NCBI GenBank assembly: GCA_022824395.1
Contig: JAJDZX010000015.1
Span: 38,583-102,582 of the forward strand
DNA from: Alphaproteobacteria bacterium
GTDB taxonomy: Bacteria > Pseudomonadota > Alphaproteobacteria > TMED109
DNA length: 64,000 nucleotides
Reading direction: 5' to 3'
Part shown: piece by piece, positions 1 to 8,437 of the stretch
Numbering within the stretch: position 1 is the stretch's first letter
Layout: each line of letters begins with the position of its first letter
Made by a program: the position numbers and the translations under genes
Notes under the pieces: model-generated
Database searches by the model: none
What the model was told of the DNA's origin: nothing
Seen by the model: the letters and a program-made list of their open reading frames with translations, nothing else

Positions 1-1
1 C

Positions 2-685
2 AACCTCGGCGCCGTATTACAATTGGGCAATCTGGACGCCACGATTGATGCATACAGGATCAATCTGAATGGCAGAATCGCCACGACGAGCAATCAGACT
101 TTGACGCCCGAAGACAAGCAGGCATTATTTGCATTAGGCATATTAGATGCACCGAGTTACACGGCAATCAAATTCTTCACCAATGACTTTGACACGGTAA
201 CGCGCGGCATCGATGTTGCCACCACCTATACTTCTGATGCCCTGAGCGGCCAAACTACTTACTACGTGTCCTTAAGTTATCTCGATACGGAAGTGACTAA
301 GTTCAATCCAGACATTATTTCAGACCACAGGGTGCGACTTCTGGAAGAGTCGCTTCCCAAGACCCGTGCGGTAGTTGAGGCCAACCATCGAAGGGGCGCG
401 CTCAGAATTATGGGCAGAGTCCGCTACTACGACAGCTTCTACAATGAACCGACCGGCGATGTGGCCGACATCGCGTATACCGCGGGTAGCAAAGTGTTCC
501 TTGATGCAGAGATTGCTTACACCCTTGCCAGCAATCTCACGCTTGCGATCGGTGCCGAGAATCTGCTTGATGAGTATCCGGACGAGAATCCGCTCGCCGC
601 GATATTGGGAGACCGGTACGCGGTCAAGGCACCTTACGGCTTCAATGGCGGTTTCTATTATGCCCGTGCGAACTGGAGTTTCTAG
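2..685 (+). CDS. TonB-dependent receptor, C-terminal part (5' end outside window)
   Basis: The reading frame is open from base 2, so the start lies before the window; about 227 residues are visible. The stretch alternates polar and aromatic residues as in outer-membrane beta-strands. It has the late motif of TonB-dependent receptors (GAENLLDEYPDENP) about 40 residues before the end and finishes in Phe (ARANWSF), the usual signal for outer-membrane insertion by the BAM complex. Such receptors import iron chelates, cobalamin or other large ligands using TonB energy. The plug domain that would help identify the ligand is not in the window, so the substrate cannot be named. Base composition is less GC-rich than that of the following genes. 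The gene converges with the flavoprotein gene that ends at 927. Confidence 0.85.
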   Translation, partial: NLGAVLQLGNLDATIDAYRINLNGRIATTSNQTLTPEDKQALFALGILDAPSYTAIKFFTNDFDTVTRGIDVATTYTSDALSGQTTYYVSLSYLDTEVTKFNPDIISDHRVRLLEESLPKTRAVVEANHRRGALRIMGRVRYYDSFYNEPTGDVADIAYTAGSKVFLDAEIAYTLASNLTLAIGAENLLDEYPDENPLAAILGDRYAVKAPYGFNGGFYYARANWSF

Positions 686-902
686 GAGGTCGGTGCGCCG
701 GAGTGCTTGTCTCTTGGCCATTCCGTAAGCAGGATTGGGTTGCAGGAGGCAGGTCGGGTTCCTCTGCTCATCCCGGTGACCTCTTTGCTTGGCATACGTA
801 CGCCTGCCTCCGCGTTACCGGGCAAAGTTGTAGCCAGTGGTGCTGTCCGGCAGGATTTCTCAGTGGAGGCGGCCTTACCTGCTGAACGCGCTGACCGGAT
901 TT

Positions 903-927
903 GCCGGACTTCCGATGAAGTTCCGGC
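903..927. terminator. Imperfect hairpin between convergent genes
   Basis: The arm GCCGGACTTC (903-912) pairs with GAAGTTCCGGC (917-927) around a CGAT loop, with one bulged base. It sits between the TonB-receptor gene and the stop codon of the minus-strand flavoprotein gene, so it could end either transcript. There is no clear T-run, so this is a weak terminator call. Confidence 0.35.
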
Positions 928-2291
928 TACATGGAAATGATCTCGCGTGCGGCTCTCTCGCCGGATTCCATAGTGCCCTCCATGCCTCTAGCAGTGCGGG
1001 CGAGGTGTTCGCCACAAAAGTGAATGCGGCCATGTGACTGGCTCATCGTCGCACCAAACTTCGCAATCTGTCCGGGCTTGAAATACGCCCAGGCGCCTTT
1101 CGCGCAGGGGTCCTTGCCCCATGCCTTGTGCCCCAGGTACTCGAGCTTTCCCTTAGCGGCAGGCCGAACCGACTCGATGGCCCCCAGCACCGCGCGTACG
1201 CCATCCTCTTCGGGTAGAGAAGCGAGACGCTTTGCTCTTGCTCCCATGATCCAGGCCGTGAAGCTCGTGACTTCCTCAGGGTTCTTGCCATTCCGGGCGG
1301 CGGCGAACATCCCGGCTGGTCCATCCGTGAACATGCTGGGTGCGTAACCATCGTCGTCCCAGAAGTTGGACCGATGTGCGAAGTACATTTGTGTGACTGG
1401 CTGGGACGCCAATGAGCGGAGAGCTTCGCCTGACAGAGCCATCGGTGTTGGTTCGATGGTCACGTCCCGGAGCACGCCGACTGGCAGCGCGCAGACGACG
1501 TGCGGGGCCACGTGCACGTCACCGCTGGCACAGCGAACCTCTGCTTCGTGGTTTCCGGTGGTGATCGCGGTGACCGTTTGGCAGAATTGCACCCCCTCGT
1601 CGAGGAGATCCGCCATGGCCGCCGGAATTCGCTGCACGCCGTTCTCGACCGTATAGCCAAGCACGCCGTCGGGAGCTGACCGGCGTTGGGCGACGGAAAA
1701 GGCTGCCCGGAAGAACAGGAGCAAGGCCGACACGTCGCCGGCGTGATCGCCGAAACTGGGGTTTACGTCGTAGGCGATCCGCACTCCCGCTTCGTCCAGT
1801 CCCAATCCCGCCAGCCACGACCGCACCGACACGTCGTGGCCCGCGAATTTGGGATCGAGCCACCGCTCGGGAGCAGGAAGAGGGTTGTCCTGAACCGCTA
1901 GCACGCGATGCAGGTTCCAGGGCATACGCGTCTTGAATGGTTCCGGGAAGACATTGCGCGGATGCCCGGGCCATTCGGATTGGCGGATCAGCTCGCCGTC
2001 CAGCACCAAGTCCTGTTCCCGGAAGAACGCCAGCATCGGGGTGACGTCGACCAGCTCGATGCCGACCCGTGCGCAGACGGCCGTGATCCGTTCGTAGCCG
2101 GCCCCAATGTAGGTGCCGCCGGCTTCCTGTGAATGGCCCTGTTGCCGCATCGAATGCACCCGGCCCCCGACGTGGTCCCGTGCTTCGAGCACTTGGACCC
2201 GGGCACCGCCTTCCTGCAGGTGCAGGGCCGCGTTGAGCCCGGCCAGTCCCGCGCCGATGACAATGACGTCTGCGCCCGTGTAGCGCCTCAT
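927..2291 (-). CDS. Flavin amine-oxidase-like FAD oxidoreductase, last gene of haem operon
   Basis: This 454-residue protein begins with a Rossmann FAD-binding motif (VIVIGAGLAGLNAALHL, about residues 9-25), followed by the GGRV motif of the amine-oxidase/protoporphyrinogen-oxidase superfamily. It ends with the FAD-contacting segment FCGEHLARTARGMEGTMESG. That ending is monoamine-oxidase-like rather than HemY-like. The start is ATG at 2291, which overlaps the hemH stop as ATGA, indicating translational coupling. The gene closes a hemC-D-B-E-chdC-hemH operon, exactly where a coproporphyrinogen oxidase (CgoX/HemY, a member of the same superfamily) would be needed. I infer it may oxidise coproporphyrinogen III to coproporphyrin III. 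The alternative is an unrelated amine oxidase. The family assignment is secure; the substrate is not. Confidence 0.8.
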   Translation of the reverse strand: MRRYTGADVIVIGAGLAGLNAALHLQEGGARVQVLEARDHVGGRVHSMRQQGHSQEAGGTYIGAGYERITAVCARVGIELVDVTPMLAFFREQDLVLDGELIRQSEWPGHPRNVFPEPFKTRMPWNLHRVLAVQDNPLPAPERWLDPKFAGHDVSVRSWLAGLGLDEAGVRIAYDVNPSFGDHAGDVSALLLFFRAAFSVAQRRSAPDGVLGYTVENGVQRIPAAMADLLDEGVQFCQTVTAITTGNHEAEVRCASGDVHVAPHVVCALPVGVLRDVTIEPTPMALSGEALRSLASQPVTQMYFAHRSNFWDDDGYAPSMFTDGPAGMFAAARNGKNPEEVTSFTAWIMGARAKRLASLPEEDGVRAVLGAIESVRPAAKGKLEYLGHKAWGKDPCAKGAWAYFKPGQIAKFGATMSQSHGRIHFCGEHLARTARGMEGTMESGERAAREIISM

Positions 2292-3391
2292 CGGAACCAC
2301 CGCGGTCCCGGCAAGGGACTGCCACCGAGAGCAGCGGCCGGCAGGCCCGGCCTTCCCGACAGGCAGCAGTTAGCGGGGCAGAAGTCGTGGCTCGGTCCGT
2401 GCCGGCCGAGTGCGATGCGCTCGGAGCGCGGCTCGGAGCGCTCCCGAAGGAGATCGCAGACCATGGCGATGAACGCCGGGTGGGTTCCGACCGTCCCCGC
2501 CCGGACGAGGTTGATCCCGGCTGCATCAGCCGCGTCCCTGGCTTCATGGTCGAGATCCAGGGTCACCTCCAGGTGATCGCAGACGAAGCCAATTGGGGCG
2601 ACCACGATGTCCCGCTCGCCGCAATCCCGTTCCTCCACGACGGCATCACAGATGTCGGGACCGAGCCATCGTTCGCCGCCGTAACGCGCGTTGTTGCTCT
2701 GGTACGCGAGCCGCCACCGGCGGGCGTTCCGCTCGCCCAGCGCGAGGTTCACCAGCCTGCATGCCTCGCGCAACTGGGCGACGTAGGGTGCGGCTCGGGC
2801 GGCTGCCTCGGGCAGACTGTGCGCCGTGAACACGATCGGCGTTCGGGACCGCCGCCCCGCCGGGATCTCCGCGAGTGCGGAGCGCACCCGGTCGGCGAAT
2901 GCCTCGAGGAAGCCCGGATGGTTGTAGCCGTACCGAAGCCGGTCGATAGCGGGGGCCTGCTCCAACCCTTCTGTGGCATGGTGCAGGTCTTCGCGGTAGC
3001 GCCGGCAGCCGCTGTAGGAACTGAACATGCTGGTGACAAAGGCCGCGGCGCGACCGATCCCGTCTGTCGCCATCGTCCGAAGGGTGTCGGACAAGAAGGG
3101 ATGCCAGTTGCGGTTTCCCAGGTAGACGGGCAGCTGGAGTTCGCGCCGCGCGAGTTCCTCCCGTACCGCCGCAACCAGATTCCGGGTGTGCTCGGCGATG
3201 GGGCTCACGCCACCGAACCGCGCGTACCGGTCGACGATCATGCGTCGCGTGGAGTCTGGCAGTGTCAATCCGTGGAGCACGTTGTCGAGGAACGGCTCCA
3301 CGTCCGCCATCCCTTCCGGTCCGCCGAACGAGACGATCAGGAGCGCGTCGTACCGCTTAGCCGTTGAATCGGCGAACGGTGAATCACTCAC
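2288..3391 (-). CDS. hemH: Ferrochelatase, coproporphyrin (CpfC)-like
   Basis: The enzyme inserts ferrous iron into a porphyrin. Family landmarks are SFGGPE (residues 21-26), the catalytic His191 in FTAHSLP, and Glu275 in CDHLEVTLDLD. The text around SSYSGCRRYRED and PIGFVCDHLEV resembles actinobacterial coproporphyrin ferrochelatases more than proteobacterial enzymes. Cys129 plus Cys338, Cys342 and Cys343 near the C-terminus could hold the [2Fe-2S] cluster known in some bacterial ferrochelatases. I choose the GTG at 3391, which overlaps the chdC stop as GTGA and gives 367 residues; an upstream in-frame start at 3430 would run deep into chdC. Next to chdC, the likely product is coproheme rather than protohaem. 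The activity is secure; the porphyrin preference is inferred. Confidence 0.93.
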   Translation of the reverse strand: MSDSPFADSTAKRYDALLIVSFGGPEGMADVEPFLDNVLHGLTLPDSTRRMIVDRYARFGGVSPIAEHTRNLVAAVREELARRELQLPVYLGNRNWHPFLSDTLRTMATDGIGRAAAFVTSMFSSYSGCRRYREDLHHATEGLEQAPAIDRLRYGYNHPGFLEAFADRVRSALAEIPAGRRSRTPIVFTAHSLPEAAARAAPYVAQLREACRLVNLALGERNARRWRLAYQSNNARYGGERWLGPDICDAVVEERDCGERDIVVAPIGFVCDHLEVTLDLDHEARDAADAAGINLVRAGTVGTHPAFIAMVCDLLRERSEPRSERIALGRHGPSHDFCPANCCLSGRPGLPAAALGGSPLPGPRWFR

Positions 3392-4155
3392 TCCGGGGAA
3401 CCGTCCAGATTCGCGCCGCGGCCCTGCCAAGCGACACGCCCTACAAAGAACGGGCCCAGGCTGTCCAGGTACTGCGATGTCTGCTCGGTGCTGCGCATGG
3501 CCTGCACGACAGCGGAAAGGGGATGCAGCTCCTTACCCACGAGTCCGACGACGAAGTCGTTGTCGTTCTTGTCGAGACCGTGGCAGGCGAGTCGGATGTC
3601 GTGGGCCAGCCCGGCCGATCCGAAGCGGTGCCCGAGCGTTCCGTGTTCGGCGAGGATCTGTCGCTGATGGCCGACATCCAGCGCCGCGAAGCCCTTGGCC
3701 CGCCGGAGCGGGTACCAGACCGCCCACCGCAGGTCCGGGTCAGTGATCCGCTCGATCGGGCGGTCGAAGAGCACGTGCTCGAGGTCCGATTCGTAACCGA
3801 TCGCGTAGGTGCGGCCGAACATCTCGAACTCTTCCTTGCGAACGAGGTTCGCGAACGGCACGCGGTTCAGCAGGACGCGGAGGTTGTCGACGAAGTAGTC
3901 CGGATCTTCGTTCACGACTGCCAGCCCGATGCCGGTCGGGTCACCAACCTCAAGGTACAAGGCCCCCACCACGCCGGCGGCCGAGAGCGCTTCGATCACG
4001 GGGGCGGGATCCGGGCAGCCTCCGTAGGCGGTGAATCGCACGAACAGACGCCGATCAAGAGAGATCGGCGTCGCACCACGCCGTCCCTTTTCGCTGATGT
4101 CGATGGGTTCCGGACCACTCAGATGTTCCGGACGCTGCACGTGCTGCTCGGTCAT
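3388..4155 (-). CDS. chdC: Coproheme decarboxylase ChdC/HemQ (chlorite-dismutase family)
   Basis: ChdC converts coproheme to haem b by two peroxide-dependent decarboxylations, the last step of the coproporphyrin-dependent route. The protein has the paired ferredoxin-like layout of the family. The segment WYPLRRAKG (from about residue 147) aligns with the catalytic-Tyr motif (Tyr148), and ILAEHGTLG carries the proximal haem His171. Then come HGLDKNDNDFVVGL and MRSTEQTSQYLDSLGPFFVG, typical of ChdC. I start at ATG 4155 (255 residues) because GGAGCGGAGGG lies just upstream; a GTG at 4221 is an alternative. The stop overlaps hemH. The context argues against a chlorite dismutase. The protein lacks the Trp-Tyr that usually follows the Tyr motif in actinobacterial members. 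Confidence 0.9.
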   Translation of the reverse strand: MTEQHVQRPEHLSGPEPIDISEKGRRGATPISLDRRLFVRFTAYGGCPDPAPVIEALSAAGVVGALYLEVGDPTGIGLAVVNEDPDYFVDNLRVLLNRVPFANLVRKEEFEMFGRTYAIGYESDLEHVLFDRPIERITDPDLRWAVWYPLRRAKGFAALDVGHQRQILAEHGTLGHRFGSAGLAHDIRLACHGLDKNDNDFVVGLVGKELHPLSAVVQAMRSTEQTSQYLDSLGPFFVGRVAWQGRGANLDGSPE

Positions 4156-4284
4156 CGAACCCTCCGCTCCAGAAGGACTTGGGCTGGTGCGGTCGACGGG
4201 TTGGCTTCGCACGAGCGACACCTCGCCGGGTTCCGCCCGTTTCGAGAATTCCTGCCCGCCAAGATCAACGCTGCCAGCTTTCGG

Positions 4285-5358
4285 TCAATGTGCCTCTCCA
4301 CGAACGGTCTCCACAAGCGCTGCAACACTTTCGACCGGGGTGTTCGGTAGCACCCCGTGGCCCAGGTTGACGATATGGCCACGTGGGTGCACCTCGTTCA
4401 GGAGAGTCTTCGCCGCCGTCCGGGTGGGCCCGGGGCCAGCGGTCAGGATCGCCGGATCGAGGTTGCCCTGCACGGCACGCCGGTGCCCGTGGCGGTCCTG
4501 CAGGGCCCGGAGGTCGACCCGCCAATCCACGGCGAGCCCCTCTGCCGGCAATGCTGCGTAGGCCTCGACGAGATGAGGGGCGTTGTTTACGAACAGGATT
4601 CGCTTGATCCCGGCATCGCCGACGGCGTCCAGCATGGCCTCGAGATGCGGCCTGACCAGACGTTGCCACGCAGCAAGCGGTAACAGGCCGGCCCACGAAT
4701 CAAAGATCTGGACCGCGTTGGCGCCGGCCTGACCCTGACGGATCAGGTAGTCCGCCATGAGGCGGGAGAGGCGGGCAAGCAGCCGCTCGAGCGCCTGGGG
4801 CTCAGCCGCTGCAAACGCGCGGAGGAGGGGGAAATCCTTGATGCCCCGGCCCTCGATGAGATAGGCCGCCAGGGTCCAGGGGGCGCCGCAGAATCCCAGG
4901 AGCGCCGTGTCGGCCGGCAGATCTCGGCGGACCAGCCCGATCGCTTCGATGACTTCGGGCGCCGCTTCCGCCACGTCGGCATCCGGCAGGGCCGCCACGT
5001 CGGCGGCGCTCCGGATCGGTTCCGCCACGACCGGCCCCGGGGCGAAATCGAATTCGATGCCCAAGGCCGGGAGCGGGCTCATGATGTCGGCGAAGATGAT
5101 GGCCGCATCCAGCGGAAACCGGCGGAGCGGCTGCAGGGTAACCTCGGCGGCGAGGTCGGCGCTGCCGGCCAGTTCCTTGAAGCTGTGCTGCTCGCGGAGC
5201 TTCCGGTACTCGGGCAGGTAGCGTCCGGCCTGGCGGTTGATCCACAACGGCCGCCGTGGCGTCGGCTCGCGCACCAGCGCGCGATCCAGCAGTGTGCGCG
5301 GGTCTGCGCCCGCTTCTGGTGTCGCGGCCGCGATCGAGGTGACACCGGAACCCGTCAC
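4285..5358 (-). CDS. hemE: Uroporphyrinogen decarboxylase
   Basis: HemE decarboxylates the four acetate side chains of uroporphyrinogen III to give coproporphyrinogen III in the cytoplasm. The 357-residue product has the N-terminal signature RQAGRYLPEY (residues 42-51), the catalytic Asp91 in IIFADIM, and the second signature region GFCGAPWTLAAYLIEGRG. The length is normal for the family apart from a slightly long N-terminus; the start is a GTG with no strong ribosome-binding site, so the true start could be a few codons further in. The gene lies 61 nt after hemB and 129 nt before chdC in the same operon. Its product is the branch substrate for the coproporphyrin route. Confidence 0.96.
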   Translation of the reverse strand: MTGSGVTSIAAATPEAGADPRTLLDRALVREPTPRRPLWINRQAGRYLPEYRKLREQHSFKELAGSADLAAEVTLQPLRRFPLDAAIIFADIMSPLPALGIEFDFAPGPVVAEPIRSAADVAALPDADVAEAAPEVIEAIGLVRRDLPADTALLGFCGAPWTLAAYLIEGRGIKDFPLLRAFAAAEPQALERLLARLSRLMADYLIRQGQAGANAVQIFDSWAGLLPLAAWQRLVRPHLEAMLDAVGDAGIKRILFVNNAPHLVEAYAALPAEGLAVDWRVDLRALQDRHGHRRAVQGNLDPAILTAGPGPTRTAAKTLLNEVHPRGHIVNLGHGVLPNTPVESVAALVETVRGEAH

Positions 5359-5419
5359 GAGGACAGCGGTCCGTTATGGGCTGACGCAGACACCTGTCCG
5401 CCGGCCATGACAGCGGGGC

Positions 5420-6421
5420 TCACAGCCACCGCTCCCGAAGGGCGTCGCGGCAGTGGTAGGTGATGATCAGGTCGGCGCCGGCCCGGGCGATCGCCAGCAG
5501 GTTTTCCCGCACCACCCGGGCTTCGTCCAGCCAGCCGCGCTCCGCCGCGGCCTTCACAGCGGAATACTCGCCGGAGACGTTGTAGGCGGCGAGCGGCCTG
5601 ACCGTGGCTGCCCGCACGGCCGCGATCACGTCCAGGTACGCAAGCGCCGGCTTCACCATGAGCATGTCCGCGCCCTCCTGCTCGTCCAGATCCGCCTCGC
5701 GGATCGCCTCCAGCACATTGCGGCAGTCCATCTGGTATCCCTGCCGGTCGCCTTCCGATGGAGCGGAGTCGGCGGCCTCACGGAAGGGACCGTAGTAGGC
5801 CGAGGCGTACTTCGCTGTGTAAGCGAGAATGGCCACTCCCTGGCGGCCGTCGGCATCGAGCGCGTCGCGGATCGCGCCGACCCGTCCGTCCATCATGTCC
5901 GACGGGGCGACGACGTCGGCCCCGGCGCGAGCGTGGCTGAGCGCCGTTTCGACAAGGGGCCGGAGAGAACGGTCGTTGTCCACATCGCCGCCCTCGATCA
6001 ATCCGCAGTGGCCGTGGTCGGTGTAGGCGCAGAGACAGACGTCCGTCATCACGACCAGATCGTCCCCGAACGCATCCTTCAGGCGTGCAACCGCACGTTG
6101 CACGGCGCCGCCGTCGTCGGTTGCCGCCCGCCCGTCCGGAGCCTTGGTGCCGGGAGCCGGCTGACCGAAGAGCAGCACGGTGCGAATCCCGAGGGCGAGG
6201 TCGGCTTCCACCTGCGGAACCAGTCGGTCCACCCCCATGCAGGCGATGCCGGGCATGGCGGACACGGGCTCTTCGGCTCTGTCCGCCGGCAGGACGAAGT
6301 GCGGCAGCACGAACTGGCTGGGCGCGATGCGGGTTTCGGCCACCAGGTCCCGCACGGCGCGGCTCCGCCGCAGGCGCCTCGGCCGGTCACGGCCGGGAAG
6401 CGTGATCTTCAGTTCGCGCAA
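5420..6421 (-). CDS. hemB: Delta-aminolevulinic acid dehydratase (porphobilinogen synthase)
   Basis: HemB condenses two 5-aminolevulinate molecules into porphobilinogen. Both Schiff-base lysines are visible: Lys204 in YTAKYASAYYGPFR and Lys257 in MLMVKPALAYLD. The segment DVCLCAYTDHGHCG carries Cys129, Cys131 and Cys139, the three-cysteine zinc site, so this is a zinc-type enzyme. Many alphaproteobacterial HemB proteins are instead magnesium-type without these cysteines, which fits a foreign origin for the operon. The 333-residue reading uses TTG at 6421, supported by GGAG eight nucleotides upstream, and overlaps the hemD end by 13 nt. Confidence 0.95.
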   Translation of the reverse strand: MRELKITLPGRDRPRRLRRSRAVRDLVAETRIAPSQFVLPHFVLPADRAEEPVSAMPGIACMGVDRLVPQVEADLALGIRTVLLFGQPAPGTKAPDGRAATDDGGAVQRAVARLKDAFGDDLVVMTDVCLCAYTDHGHCGLIEGGDVDNDRSLRPLVETALSHARAGADVVAPSDMMDGRVGAIRDALDADGRQGVAILAYTAKYASAYYGPFREAADSAPSEGDRQGYQMDCRNVLEAIREADLDEQEGADMLMVKPALAYLDVIAAVRAATVRPLAAYNVSGEYSAVKAAAERGWLDEARVVRENLLAIARAGADLIITYHCRDALRERWL

Positions 6422-7146
6422 TGCAGTGTCTCCATCAGTCCCGGCAGCCCGGGCTGCGGCGCCTCTCCCGTTACGTCAAGTCCGGCGGCCCGTGCTGCAC
6501 GGGTCGTCGACGGTCCGATCGTGAAGATATCTAGGGTTGTATCCAAACGTACCTGATTGCAGAAACCTGTGACGGCCGACGGGCTGGCAAGGAACACGTT
6601 GCGCGCGCCGAGTTCCGAGGCGGCCAGCCGGTGGCGAAGGCGGGGGAGAGGGGAAGTTCGATAGAGCTCGGCACGCATGCAGGCATGCCCGGAGGCCTCG
6701 AAGGCGTCCTCGAGGGCCCGGCCGGCGTTCTCCGCGACCGCGATCAGCACCCGGTCTTCGGGCGCGAGGCGCGGTACCAGCTCTGCCGCCAGCGCGGCGG
6801 CGGTCCCGCCGGTCCCCACCAGGTCGATGCGGCCAAGGCGCGTCCGCGCTTCCGCTGCCGTGACGGGCCCGACGGCCGCCACGTTGATGCGGCCAAGGGG
6901 CAGCGAACGCGGCGGGCAGAGGCGCGCCAATGCCGCCACGCCGCGTTTGGACGTGAACGCCATCCACTGCACGCGGGGGACTTCCCGCGCCAGTTGCGCG
7001 CGCAGCACCGAAGTCGTGACGTCTTCGCATCGGATGCAGGGAAAGATGACCGGAACCGCCCCGAGGTCTTCGATTTCGGCGGCCCATTCGGCACAGTCCT
7101 CGCGGGTTCGCGTGAGGAGGATTCGATCGCGCGGAGGCGGCCGCAT
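6409..7146 (-). CDS. hemD: Uroporphyrinogen-III synthase
   Basis: HemD cyclises hydroxymethylbilane with inversion of ring D to give uroporphyrinogen III. The 245-residue protein is weakly conserved, as usual for this family, but shows the expected bilobed pattern: an N-terminal ILLTRTREDCAEWAAEIE, WMAFTSKRGVAAL, AAVGPVTAAEA, then NVFLASPSAVTGF and TIGPSTTRAARAAGLDV. The last segment is the typical end of the second lobe. It sits between hemC and hemB, overlapping hemB by 13 nt and lying 93 nt from hemC, which strongly supports the call. Confidence 0.9.
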   Translation of the reverse strand: MRPPPRDRILLTRTREDCAEWAAEIEDLGAVPVIFPCIRCEDVTTSVLRAQLAREVPRVQWMAFTSKRGVAALARLCPPRSLPLGRINVAAVGPVTAAEARTRLGRIDLVGTGGTAAALAAELVPRLAPEDRVLIAVAENAGRALEDAFEASGHACMRAELYRTSPLPRLRHRLAASELGARNVFLASPSAVTGFCNQVRLDTTLDIFTIGPSTTRAARAAGLDVTGEAPQPGLPGLMETLHCAN

Positions 7147-7239
7147 CAGCGTATCTCGGTCACAGTATCTTGCGGAGCTTCGGACGGATCGCCGGCATGA
7201 CGGTGCGCTTGGAGGGTCCGCATTTTCAACCGTCGCCTA

Positions 7240-8178
7240 TCAGGAAGTTGACGGAGTGCCGGTCCGCGTCGGGTTCAACAGCCGCCAGAGATCGTCAGCC
7301 ACGGCCGAAGGCTCGGTGCCGTGGCCGGTTTCCGCCGTTATGCGCCCCTCCCGCTCCAGCATCGCGTGCATGATGCATTTGCTGTCGCTCGAGTCGCAGT
7401 ACGCCCCGAACGCCAGTTCACAGCCACCTTCCAGCCGACCCAGCAGCAGTCGCTCGGCGTCGATGGCGTTGCGGGTGTCCAAATGGTCGATCGGAGCCAG
7501 CACTTCCTGCACATCGACGCGGTCCCGCCGGCATTGCAGCGCCAGCGCGCCCTGGGCAGGCGCAGGCACGAATTGCTCCGGATCGAGGCGCTCGACGGTA
7601 ATGCCTGCAGAACTGAAGACCGTCGGTTCGTCTGGCCCGCTGGTTTGGAGACGCGCAAGGCCGGCCGCGGCCAGCACGATGGCGTCGTAACCACCTTCCT
7701 GAAGGCGTCGAATGCGTGTGGGCACGTTGCCCCGAAGGGGCTCGGGCCTCAGGTCCGTGCGGAGATGATGGAGCCAGGCCTGCCGGCGCACCGAGGAAGT
7801 CCCCACCCGCGCTCCCTCGGGTAACGGCAGGAACCCGTTGCCGCGGTCCACGAGTTCAGTGCGGATGAGCAGGCAGTCCGCGGCATCGATCCTGGGCGGT
7901 ACGGCCGCGATGGCGAGTTCGTCTGAACCGCTTGTGGGGACATCCTTGTAGGAGTGAACGGCGAGATCGATGGCCCCTGCAGCCAGGGCCTGACTGATTT
8001 CCCGCACGAATACGCCTTGGGGCCCGATGGATGCGAACACGGGCGCCCTTGACCGGTCGCCGGCAGTGGTGATCGGCACCAGTTCGGTCGTGTGACCGGC
8101 TGCAACGAGTTCCCTTGCGATGCTCTCGGACTGGGCACGCGCGAGATGGGAGTTGCGTGTGCCGATGCGCAGCCTCAT
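7240..8178 (-). CDS. hemC: Porphobilinogen deaminase (hydroxymethylbilane synthase)
   Basis: HemC polymerises four porphobilinogens into hydroxymethylbilane on a dipyrromethane cofactor. The sequence shows the N-terminal RIGTRNSHLARAQ, the catalytic Asp79 in AVHSYKDVP, the VGTSSVRR motif near residue 126, and cofactor-binding Cys253 in LEGGCELAFGAYC. I start at ATG 8178 (312 residues, normal length), which is preceded by GGAGGGGAGAAGCGG; an open frame continues to 8262 but the extra residues are not family-like. This is the first gene of the haem operon, so its promoter should lie in 8179-8437, shared with the divergent nuclease gene. Confidence 0.95.
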   Translation of the reverse strand: MRLRIGTRNSHLARAQSESIARELVAAGHTTELVPITTAGDRSRAPVFASIGPQGVFVREISQALAAGAIDLAVHSYKDVPTSGSDELAIAAVPPRIDAADCLLIRTELVDRGNGFLPLPEGARVGTSSVRRQAWLHHLRTDLRPEPLRGNVPTRIRRLQEGGYDAIVLAAAGLARLQTSGPDEPTVFSSAGITVERLDPEQFVPAPAQGALALQCRRDRVDVQEVLAPIDHLDTRNAIDAERLLLGRLEGGCELAFGAYCDSSDSKCIMHAMLEREGRITAETGHGTEPSAVADDLWRLLNPTRTGTPSTS

Positions 8179-8437
8179 CCGCTTCTCCCCTCCGGTGCCG
8201 AACTTGCTCACCCCGGCCGAAGACGCCGACAGTACGCGTCCCCATCTGCATGGAGGTCGCAAGGGGCTACCTTAACCGACGCTAGATTGGTGATCAGCCA
8301 GTATCCGGGTGCCGGTCCAGTGCGAGCCACCCCGTCCCGGCGATGGCGATCATGGCGACATGCGGTCGGTGGTGAGTAGCGGCTAAAGGTGTCGGGATGG
8401 TGACCGTTGCCTTGCCCCAGCGAAGAGGGACGACGGG

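Noticed and set aside
3388..4155. Chlorite dismutase
   Set aside because: The fold is shared, but the Tyr motif, the proximal-His context and the position between hemE and hemH point to ChdC.
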